Assembly: GCF_000025265.1 (NCBI RefSeq)
Contig: NC_013739.1
Coordinates: forward strand, 4,884,001 to 4,948,000
Origin: Conexibacter woesei DSM 14684
GTDB taxonomy: Bacteria; Actinomycetota; Thermoleophilia; Solirubrobacterales; Solirubrobacteraceae
Direction of reading: 5' to 3'
DNA length: 64,000 nucleotides
The notes beneath the pieces were generated by a model that saw only the letters and a list, made by a program, of their open reading frames with translations, did not search any database and was not told the origin of the DNA. A program made the position numbers and the translations under genes. Shown piece after piece: positions 17,401-26,802 of the stretch (position 1 is its first letter; each line of letters begins with the position of its first letter).

Positions 17401-17964
17401 TCAGTCGTCGTCGCCGCGCCCACGGCCGCGGTCGTCATCGCCACGGTCGTCGTCATCGCGCCCACGCCCACGATCGTCATCGCCACGCCCACGGCGGTCG
17501 TCGCAGTGGTCGTCGTCGTGGCCACGGTGCGCGGCACGTCCGCGGACGTCGTCGTCATCGTCGTGGCAGCCTCTCAGCAGCTTCACGCGGCTCGCCTGAA
17601 TCGTGCCGTCGTCGAGGCGACGGCCCTTCACGAGCACGAAGCTGTCAACCGCCGGGACGCGGCCGGAGCGGACGGTGAACGTCCGCGTGGTGCGGCGCTT
17701 GACCGTCAACGTGAACGTTCTCGCAGCCTCATCGCGTGCCGAGACAGTGCCGACGACGCGGATCTTGCGGCCCGGCAGCGGCGTCACGCCCGGCTGCGGC
17801 GTCGTCTGAGTCGTGCCGGTCTGCGTCGTGCCGGTCGTTCCTGTCGTGCCGGTGCCGTCGTCGGCGCCGTCGCGTGCGAGCGCGGTCGCCGTGACCGTGC
17901 CGAGCACCAACGCCAATGCCACCAATGCGATCTGCGTGATTCGCTTCCCGTTGCGAGCGTCCAT
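17401..17964 (-). CDS. Exported OB-fold-like (DUF5666-type) protein with Asp/Arg tail
   Basis: 187 residues. A signal peptide or N-terminal anchor covers 1-30 (IALVALALVLGTVTATALA). A Thr/Gly linker (about 36-60) leads to a small beta domain at 66-132 (IRVVGTVSARDEAARTFTLT ... GTIQASRVKLL), the pattern of DUF5666-like OB folds. The last 55 residues are D/H/R/G repeats with cysteines at 133 and 154 (CHDDDDD, HCDDRRG). Strong Shine-Dalgarno AGGAGG 5 bases before the ATG. It precedes the sigma-factor gene by 76 bases on the same strand and shares its D/R/G tail composition, so a shared partner or environment is likely. No known function. Confidence 0.75.
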   Translation of the reverse strand: MDARNGKRITQIALVALALVLGTVTATALARDGADDGTGTTGTTGTTQTGTTQTTPQPGVTPLPGRKIRVVGTVSARDEAARTFTLTVKRRTTRTFTVRSGRVPAVDSFVLVKGRRLDDGTIQASRVKLLRGCHDDDDDVRGRAAHRGHDDDHCDDRRGRGDDDRGRGRDDDDRGDDDRGRGRGDDD

Positions 17965-18058
17965 CTCGTCCTCCTGGAGCCGTCGGTTGCGACGCCGCCG
18001 TGGGCGCCCCTTCAGAACGGAAGAGACGCGCGCGGCGAAAAGGTCACGCGAGAAATGT

Positions 18059-18076
18059 ACGCACGTCCGCGTGCGT
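18059..18076 (-). terminator. Hairpin after secA
   Basis: A perfect 7-base stem ACGCACG/CGTGCGT with loop TCCG lies 40 bases beyond the secA stop in the 150-base gap before the OB-fold gene. No T-tract follows. It may terminate secA transcripts. Confidence 0.45.
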
Positions 18077-18114
18077 GCGCCTGCGGTGTCAGACGGCGGA
18101 CGCGGCGGACCGGC

Positions 18115-21027
<2,913 letters not shown>

Positions 21028-21033
21028 GGGGCT

Positions 21034-21039
21034 AGCGTA
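21034..21039 (-). promoter_or_regulatory. -10 box TACGCT, leaderless start of secA
   Basis: Reading the minus strand, TACGCT is followed by 6 bases and the secA ATG at 21027. No Shine-Dalgarno is present. Confidence 0.5.
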
Positions 21040-21150
21040 GCATCGGCGAAGGGGCCGAATGCAACCCTCCTGCGACGCTTCGAACCGTCAGGAATCCGAA
21101 GATCCGGCAGGCGCCGCGAACGAGCGTCGCGGCGCCAGTGGAGCGGGCGG

Positions 21151-21504
21151 CTACGCCTGGGCCTGAGCCCCGTACGCGGCCGCCTGCGCGGCGCGCGTCT
21201 CGCGCCGCTTGCGGCGCTTGTCCCGATGCCGTTTGACTTGCTTGAACAACTGCTCCTCGCAGAGGTTGATCGCGTGGCCCATGTCCCCGGCCTCGGCCCG
21301 CGCGCGCAGCGTGACGCCCTTGAGGTACAACGTCGCCTCGGCGACCTGGGCCTCGGGGATCGAGGGGTTGCGCTGCTCGGACAGCTCGACCTCGAGCTGC
21401 GCGAGCTCCGACACCTGGCGTGCGATCTTGCGGAAGCGACGCTCGATCTGCTCCCGCTGGGCCTGGGTGACGGACGTGTTGCGTCCCTTGACCTCGATGC
21501 GCAT
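21151..21504 (-). CDS. hpf: Ribosome hibernation factor, short HPF/RaiA family
   Basis: 117 residues. The beta-alpha-beta-beta-beta-alpha domain is intact: MRIEVKGRNTSVTQAQREQIERR start, ATLYLKGVTLRARAE strand pair, and AINLCEEQLFKQVKRHRDKRRKRR, the basic helix that contacts 16S rRNA. It lacks the C-terminal dimerisation domain of long HPF, so it should make inactive 70S rather than drive 100S dimers alone. A strong AGGGGGAG ribosome site precedes the ATG. Location beside secA and comF is common in Gram-positives. Confidence 0.9.
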   Translation of the reverse strand: MRIEVKGRNTSVTQAQREQIERRFRKIARQVSELAQLEVELSEQRNPSIPEAQVAEATLYLKGVTLRARAEAGDMGHAINLCEEQLFKQVKRHRDKRRKRRETRAAQAAAYGAQAQA

Positions 21505-21576
21505 GGGCTCCCCCTTCTATGGGTGGGCTCGGGTGTACGTCCATGGTAGTCCCCCGATCGGCTCGCATCCATCCGT

Positions 21577-22296
21577 TCATCGCCGCAACGCGCGTGCGTA
21601 GGCGACCGCGGCCACCTCGGCGGCGCCCGCGCCCCGCAGCGCGCGGGCGCAGGCGTCGAACGTCGCGCCCGTCGTGTGGACGTCGTCGACGAGCAGGACG
21701 CGCGGCGGGACCGCGTCGGCGACCGTGATCGCGAGCCGGCCGGAGGCGCGCCGCGTCGCGCGCGAGGCACCGAGCTGGCGCGTCGCCGGACCGCCGCGGC
21801 GCAGGCAGCGGACGAGCGGCAGGCCGCTGCGATCTGCGAGCGCGCCGGCGATCCGGCCGGCCTGATCGAAGCCGCGCGCACGGCGCCGGGCGGGATGCAG
21901 CGGGACCGGCACGAGCACGACGTCGCGCAGCAGCTCGCGCGGCGCGCCGGCGGCGATCTGCGCCGCCATCAGCTGCGCGACCGGCAGGGCGCCGCCGAAC
22001 TTCAACGCGGCGACGAGGCGGCGGGCCGTGCCGTCGTAGGCGAGCGGCGCCCACGCCGCCGAGAACGCGGCGTCGCGCGCCGGGCACGGCGGCCCGCACG
22101 GCCGCGGCAGCCCGCAGCAGCCGCAGCGCGCCGGTCCCAGCCACGGCAGCTCGGCGCGGCAGCGGTCGCACAGCAGCTGGTGGGCGCGTGCCAGCACGTG
22201 CCCGCAGCTGGCGCACGCCGGCGGAACGACCGCCGCGAGCAGCTCGTCGCGGGCGCGCAGGAGCAGGTCGGGGAGCGAGGAGCGGCGGGGCGACAT
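21577..22296 (-). CDS. ComF-family phosphoribosyltransferase-like protein
   Basis: 239 residues from the ATG at 22296. An N-terminal zinc finger has six to eight cysteines in paired CxxC units (ACASCG, CDRC, CGCCG, CGPPC). A type I phosphoribosyltransferase domain follows, with the PRPP loop VLLVDDVHTTGAT near 198-210. In competent bacteria ComF helps single-stranded DNA uptake; in others its role is unclear. No other competence gene is in this window. Confidence 0.9.
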   Translation of the reverse strand: MSPRRSSLPDLLLRARDELLAAVVPPACASCGHVLARAHQLLCDRCRAELPWLGPARCGCCGLPRPCGPPCPARDAAFSAAWAPLAYDGTARRLVAALKFGGALPVAQLMAAQIAAGAPRELLRDVVLVPVPLHPARRRARGFDQAGRIAGALADRSGLPLVRCLRRGGPATRQLGASRATRRASGRLAITVADAVPPRVLLVDDVHTTGATFDACARALRGAGAAEVAAVAYARALRR

Positions 22297-22358
22297 GCCC
22301 CGATCGTCGCGCTCACCGCAGTGCCGTCTCCACCCCACGACTGCGACAATCGGCGCAC

Positions 22359-23288
22359 ATGTCGCCGGACGCATCGTGGAGCTTCGCCCCGGGCATCGTC
22401 GTCGCACTCGTCGTCTACGTCGTCGTCTACGTCTGGCGCTGGCGACAGAGCCGCGCCCCCGGCGAGCCGCACCCGCCGTCGGTCTGGCGGCTGATCGCCT
22501 TCCTCACCGGCGTCGCCGCGTTCGGCATCGCGCTGCTGTCGCCCGTCGACACGCTCGGCGAGCAGATCCTCGCGATGCACATGGTCCAGCACGTGCTGCT
22601 GCTCGACGTCGCCCCGATCCTCGTGATCCTCGGCTTCACGAAGGTCCTGCTGCGCCCGGCGACGCGGCGCATCCACACGATCGAGAAGAAGGCCGGCTTC
22701 CTCGCCTCGCCGCTGTTCGCCGTCTTCCTCTACACGGGCGCGATGTGGATCTGGCACATCCCCGCGCTCTACAACGCGGCCGCCGAGCACAGCGCCGTGC
22801 ACCTGCTGGAGCACATCAGCTTCACCGGCGCCGGCTTTCTCTACTGGTGGCACCTGCTGTCGCCGGTCAGCACCCGCCTGCGCCGCGACGGCATGACGCC
22901 GATCGTCTACATGCTCAGCACGAAGGTGACGGTCGGCTTCCTCGGCATCCTGTTGACGTTCGCGCCGGACGCGATCTACGAGTTCTACAAGGACCAGCCC
23001 GAGTACTGGGGGCTCTCCCCCACCAGCGACCAGGCGCTCGCGGGCGCGATCATGGCCGTCGAGCAGGCGGTCGTGATGGGGATCGCGATCGCGTTCCTGT
23101 TCGTCCGCATGCTCGACGAGTCCGAGAAGGCCGACGTGCGCGCGGAGCGGTTCGCCGACCGGGCGGAGGGACCGGCCGCCGAGCGGCCGGCGAGTGAGCC
23201 GGCCGCGCCGGAGCCCGCCGCGGGCAAGCCGGCCGCGTCGGAGCCCGCCGCGGGCGAGCCGGCCGCGAGCGAGCGAGCGCCCGGATAG
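22359..23288 (+). CDS. ctaG: Cytochrome c oxidase assembly factor CtaG (caa3 type)
   Basis: 309 residues with seven predicted membrane segments (about 10-27, 42-61, 76-97, 116-134, 152-170, 180-200, 226-250). Conserved histidines typical of the caa3_CtaG family: HMVQH (74, 78), WHIP (133), HLLEH (148, 152), WWHL (165); these suit copper handling during CuB insertion. The last 55 residues are an unusual Pro/Ala/Glu tail with EPAAGEPAASE repeats. GACAAT lies 8 bases before the ATG. It ends immediately against the convergent nucleotidyltransferase. No oxidase genes are in this window. Confidence 0.93.
   Translation: MSPDASWSFAPGIVVALVVYVVVYVWRWRQSRAPGEPHPPSVWRLIAFLTGVAAFGIALLSPVDTLGEQILAMHMVQHVLLLDVAPILVILGFTKVLLRPATRRIHTIEKKAGFLASPLFAVFLYTGAMWIWHIPALYNAAAEHSAVHLLEHISFTGAGFLYWWHLLSPVSTRLRRDGMTPIVYMLSTKVTVGFLGILLTFAPDAIYEFYKDQPEYWGLSPTSDQALAGAIMAVEQAVVMGIAIAFLFVRMLDESEKADVRAERFADRAEGPAAERPASEPAAPEPAAGKPAASEPAAGEPAASERAPG
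23199..23270 (+). repeat. 30-base tandem repeat in the ctaG 3' end
   Basis: About 2.4 copies of a 30-base unit beginning CCGGCCGCG (23199-23228, 23229-23258, then partial) encode the Pro/Ala/Glu tail. The two full copies differ at a few bases. Confidence 0.75.
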
Positions 23289-24278
23289 CTAGGCGCGCGG
23301 GCGCAGCTTGTCGACGATGCCGGTGGAGCCGGCGATCGCGCCGATCAGGATGCCGCCGGGCGCGACCTCCGTGCCGGGCAGCACGATCGCGTCCTTCAGC
23401 GCCGCGCCGTCGCCGATCACGGCACCGTCGCCGATCACGAGCGGACCCTGCAGGCGCACGTCGCGACCGATCTTGACGTCGCGCCCGAGCCACACCGGCG
23501 GCTCGATGAGCGTGGCGCCGTCGAGCGAGGTGCCCTCCCCGGCGATCACGTCCTCGGCGACTGGCTCGCCCTCGACCTCGAGGTGCAGCTCGCCGCGCAT
23601 CGCGTCGAACGTGCCGTCCTTCAGCTCGCCGAGCGAGCCGACGTCGTTCCAGTACTCGTCGATCTCGTGGATGTGGAACGGGACGTCCTGCGCCAGCAGC
23701 GCCGGGAAGACGTCATTGGCCCAGTCGACGAACGGCTGGTCGGGGAAGTAGTCGAAGATCCGCGGCTCGAACAGGTAGATGCCGCAGTTGCCGAGGTCCG
23801 ACAGCGCCTCGGCCGGCTCGGGCTTCTCCTGGAAGCCGGTGATCCGGCCGGTGTCGTCGTGCAGGACGACGCCGAACTCGCGCGTGTCCGCGACGCGCTT
23901 GACCGCGAGCGTCGCGACGCCGCCGGCCTCCTTGTGACGCTTGACGAAGCGCGTCAGGTCGATGTCGGTGAGCGCGTCGCCGGAGATGATCAGGAACGTG
24001 TCGTCGGCGAGGAAGTCGGCGCAGTTGCGCACGCCGCCCGCCGTCCCGAGCAGCTCCGGCTCCTCGCGGTAGACGATGCGATCGCCGAAGTAGGCGCGGA
24101 TCGTGTCCGGGAAGTAGTGGAGGTTCGCGACGATCTCTCCGTACCCGTGGCGTTCGAGCAGATCGACGATGTGCGCCATCACGGGCCGGTCGAGGACCGG
24201 GACCATCGGCTTCGGGATCTCGTACGTGAGCGGGCGGAGGCGTGTACCGAGCCCCGCGGCGAGGACCATGGCTTTCAT
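23289..24278 (-). CDS. Sugar-phosphate nucleotidyltransferase with left-handed beta-helix tail
   Basis: 329 residues from the ATG at 24278. The N-terminal nucleotidyltransferase signature is AAGLGTRLRPLTYEIPKP (about 6-23), with the catalytic metal Asp in ISGDALTDID. The C-terminal hexapeptide repeats (IGRDVRLQGPLVIGDGAVIGDGA) form a left-handed beta-helix. Members make GDP-mannose, ADP- or dTDP-glucose; the sequence does not settle which. A TAGGGT box overlaps the upstream rrf2 stop and lies 8 bases before this ATG. A longer start at 24305 is possible but would overlap rrf2. Confidence 0.9.
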   Translation of the reverse strand: MKAMVLAAGLGTRLRPLTYEIPKPMVPVLDRPVMAHIVDLLERHGYGEIVANLHYFPDTIRAYFGDRIVYREEPELLGTAGGVRNCADFLADDTFLIISGDALTDIDLTRFVKRHKEAGGVATLAVKRVADTREFGVVLHDDTGRITGFQEKPEPAEALSDLGNCGIYLFEPRIFDYFPDQPFVDWANDVFPALLAQDVPFHIHEIDEYWNDVGSLGELKDGTFDAMRGELHLEVEGEPVAEDVIAGEGTSLDGATLIEPPVWLGRDVKIGRDVRLQGPLVIGDGAVIGDGAALKDAIVLPGTEVAPGGILIGAIAGSTGIVDKLRPRA

Positions 24279-24289
24279 CGAAGCGGACC

Positions 24290-24748
24290 CTAGCGCGTGA
24301 GCCACGCGTCGGGATCAGCGGTGCGTGCTCTCACCGCGTCCGGGAGCGCCCCGCTCGCGAGATCGGCGAGCGTGACGTGCTCCAGCACGTCACGCAGGCT
24401 GGCGCGCACGGCGACCCACACCTCGCGCAGCGGCTCCGCGGTGCCGTGGAAGTCGAGCTTCTCCGGGCGCTCGCCGCTGACGGCCGCGAGCGGCCCGTCG
24501 ATCGCGCGGATGACGTCGGCGACGGTGATCTCCTCCGGCGGCAGCGCGAGGCGGTAGCCGCCCTCCGCGCCGCGCCGCGAGACGACGATGCCGCCCTGGC
24601 GCAGCTGCACGAGGATGTTCTCGAGGAAGCGCAGGGGGATCTCCTGCGCGGTCGCGATCCGCTCGCTCTTGAGCGGGTGCTCGTCGGTGACGGCGGCCAG
24701 CTCGACGGCCGCCCGCACGGCGTAGTCGGTCTTCGCGGAGATGCGCAC
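24290..24748 (-). CDS. Rrf2-family transcriptional regulator lacking cluster cysteines
   Basis: 152 residues, GTG start. The N-terminal helix-turn-helix is typical (ISAKTDYAVRAAVELA, then RIATAQEIPLRFLENILVQLRQGGIV and the wing SRRGAEGGYRLA). IscR, NsrR and RsrR bind Fe-S clusters through three cysteines near residues 90-105, but this protein has no cysteine at all, so it belongs to the clusterless CymR-like branch or uses other ligands. The target may be the downstream nucleotidyltransferase; that is only positional inference. Confidence 0.9.
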   Translation of the reverse strand: MRISAKTDYAVRAAVELAAVTDEHPLKSERIATAQEIPLRFLENILVQLRQGGIVVSRRGAEGGYRLALPPEEITVADVIRAIDGPLAAVSGERPEKLDFHGTAEPLREVWVAVRASLRDVLEHVTLADLASGALPDAVRARTADPDAWLTR

Positions 24749-24800
24749 GGGCGGATTGTGTACGACCGGGCGGTCGGGTGCAGTGCGGCCACCACCCCGC

Positions 24801-25469
24801 TCACCCCTCGCCGTCGCCCTCCTGCAGGTAGGTGACGACCGCCAGCACGCGCCGGTGGTCGTCCGCGGCCGGCGGCAGCTCGAGCTTGTCGAAGAGGTTG
24901 CGGATGTGCTTGCCGACCGTCGCCTCGGTCACGACCAGCTCGCGCGCGATCGCGGCGTTCGAGCGCCCGGCGGCCATCAGCGCGAGCGTCTCGCGCTCGC
25001 GAGCGGTCAGCTTCGCGAGCGGGTCGCGGCGCCGCGCCAGCAGCCGCCGCACGACCTCCGGGTCGACGACCGTGCCGCCGACGAGCACCTCGTGCAGCGC
25101 TGCGACGAGCGCGCGCACGTCCGCGACGCGGTCCTTCAGCAGGTAGCCGATCCCCTGCTCGCCGCCGGCCAGCAGCTCGGCCGCGTAGGTCTGCTCGACG
25201 TACTGACTGAGCACCACGACGGGCAGCGCCGGATCGCGGCGGCGCAGCTCGATCGCGGCGCGCAGCCCCTCGTCGCGGAACGTCGGCGGCATCCGCACGT
25301 CGGTCACGACGAGCTGCGGCTGGTGCTCGGCGACCGCCGCGAGCAGCTCCTCGGCGTCGCCCGCGCTCGCGGGGACCGCGAAGCCGAACCGCTCCAGCAC
25401 GCCGACGAGCCCTTCGCGCAGCAGCGCGCTGTCCTCCGCGATCACGACGGTCGGGCGTTCCTCGCTCAT
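24801..25469 (-). CDS. NarL/LuxR-type response regulator
   Basis: 222 residues. Receiver domain 1-125: acidic pair near ED at 12-13, phospho-acceptor D57 (VVTDVRMPP), the switch residue and conserved lysine in YLLKDRV. LuxR-type helix-turn-helix at about 158-215 (LTARERETLALMAAGRSNAAIARELVVTEATVGKHIRNLFDKL). Its ATG overlaps the upstream kinase stop by 4 bases, so it is the cognate regulator. Probable target is the adjacent ABC exporter operon. Confidence 0.95.
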   Translation of the reverse strand: MSEERPTVVIAEDSALLREGLVGVLERFGFAVPASAGDAEELLAAVAEHQPQLVVTDVRMPPTFRDEGLRAAIELRRRDPALPVVVLSQYVEQTYAAELLAGGEQGIGYLLKDRVADVRALVAALHEVLVGGTVVDPEVVRRLLARRRDPLAKLTARERETLALMAAGRSNAAIARELVVTEATVGKHIRNLFDKLELPPAADDHRRVLAVVTYLQEGDGEG

Positions 25470-26719
25470 CGCCGCAGCATGCCACCCGGCGGACACGAGA
25501 TCTCGGCGCGGACGACCGTCGGGCCACCCGGCGGGCTCGACAGCGTCAGCCGCCCGCCGACCGCCGCGACGCGGTCGCCGAGCCCGGCGAGGCCGCTGCC
25601 GCGCGCGGCGTCGGCGCCGCCGCGGCCGTCGTCACGGACCTCGACCGCGAGCGTGGCGTCGGCAAGCCGAACCGTGACGTCGACCGCCGCCGCGCCGCTG
25701 TGCTTGACCGCGTTCGCGAGCGTCTCGGAGACGACGAAGTACGCCGCCGTCTCGACGCCCTCCGGCAGCCGCCGGTCGACCTCGACCGCCGTGCGGACCG
25801 GCAGCGCGGCGCGGTCGGCGAGCGCCCGCACCGCCGCCCCGAGCCCACGCTCGGCGAGGATCGGCGGGTGGATCGCGTGGATCAGGTCGCGCAGCTCGGC
25901 GATCGTCCGCGTCGCCTGCGCATGCGCCCGCTCGACCAGTCGCGCCGCCTCGCCGCCGCTCCCCTCCAGCTCGATGCGGGCGAGGTCGAGCGTCATCGCG
26001 AGCGCGACGAGCTGCTGCTGCGCGCCGTCGTGGAGGTCGCGCTCGATCCGCCGCCGCTCGACGTCGAACGCGTCGATCAGCCGCACGCGCGAGCGCGCCA
26101 GCTCGGTCACCTGATCGCGCAGCTCGTCGCCGCGGGGACCCAGCAGCGCCCGCACGCGCGCGGCGTGCGCGGCGGCGAGCGCGGTCACGATGTAGGCGCC
26201 GCCGAGCAGCAGTGCGAGCCCGACAGCGCAGCCGAACCATGCCTCGCCGGCGGAATCGATCTCCCAAGGCCCCATCGCGACCGGATCGGCGGCGATCAGC
26301 AGCGGCGCCGCGAGCAGGCCGAGCGAGCCGAGCGTCAACGTCAGCAGGACGAGGCCGTCGAGCGGGGCGAGCACGGCGGCGAGCAGGGCGTTGGCGACCT
26401 CGCGCCACGTCGTCGCCTCGCGCACCCGCAACCGCAGCAGCGCGATCGTGCCGGGCCCGTCCGGCTCGCGATGCGGATCGCGGACGGCCACGTCGCCGAG
26501 CAGCGCGACCGCCCGCCGCTCGGCCGGCGCCGCCGCGACGGCGACGAGCACGTACGCGACCAGCAGCGGCAACGCGACCGCGACGCCGATCCAGCCGCCC
26601 ACGACGATCGGCAGCAGCACGGCGAGGGCGCCGGCGGCCGGCAGCGGCAGCCGCACGAGCAGGTATGCGAGCGCACGCCACGGCCGCGCGGTCAGCGGGA
26701 GCGGGCGGCGCGGGCGCAT
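25466..26719 (-). CDS. Membrane histidine kinase, HisKA_3 (LiaS/DesK-like)
   Basis: 417 residues. Four hydrophobic segments (about 26-50, 50-66, 120-143 and 163-185) form the sensor with little extracellular sequence, as in kinases that sense membrane stress. The dimerisation helix has phospho-acceptor H230 in ERDLHDGAQQQLVAL. The ATPase domain has the N-box ETLANAVKHSGA, G1 box VRDDGRGG and G2 SGLAGLGDRV. A TACGAT box lies 6 bases before the ATG. With the response regulator and the nearby MacB-type exporter it makes a bacitracin/antimicrobial-resistance-like module, by context. Confidence 0.94.
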   Translation of the reverse strand: MRPRRPLPLTARPWRALAYLLVRLPLPAAGALAVLLPIVVGGWIGVAVALPLLVAYVLVAVAAAPAERRAVALLGDVAVRDPHREPDGPGTIALLRLRVREATTWREVANALLAAVLAPLDGLVLLTLTLGSLGLLAAPLLIAADPVAMGPWEIDSAGEAWFGCAVGLALLLGGAYIVTALAAAHAARVRALLGPRGDELRDQVTELARSRVRLIDAFDVERRRIERDLHDGAQQQLVALAMTLDLARIELEGSGGEAARLVERAHAQATRTIAELRDLIHAIHPPILAERGLGAAVRALADRAALPVRTAVEVDRRLPEGVETAAYFVVSETLANAVKHSGAAAVDVTVRLADATLAVEVRDDGRGGADAARGSGLAGLGDRVAAVGGRLTLSSPPGGPTVVRAEISCPPGGMLRR

Positions 26720-26725
26720 CGGCCG

Positions 26726-26731
26726 ATCGTA
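26726..26731 (-). promoter_or_regulatory. -10 box TACGAT, leaderless start of kinase
   Basis: On the minus strand TACGAT is followed by CGGCCG and the ATG at 26719. Confidence 0.5.
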
Positions 26732-26746
26732 GAGGCGCGGGCGCCA

Positions 26747-26789
26747 TCGTCCTGCCTTGTGGTCGCTATGCGACACGAAGGCAGGACGA
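26747..26789 (-). terminator. Long imperfect hairpin after ABC permease gene
   Basis: A perfect 12-base stem (26747-26758 with 26778-26789; left arm TCGTCCTGCCTT) continues, after one bulged base on each side, into a 7-base stem closed by the triloop TAT at 26767-26769. It lies just beyond the permease stop, in the 83-base gap before the kinase gene. No T-tract follows. It is probably the terminator separating the exporter from the two-component system. Confidence 0.7.
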
Positions 26790-26802
26790 CCGCGGGAGAG
26801 TT

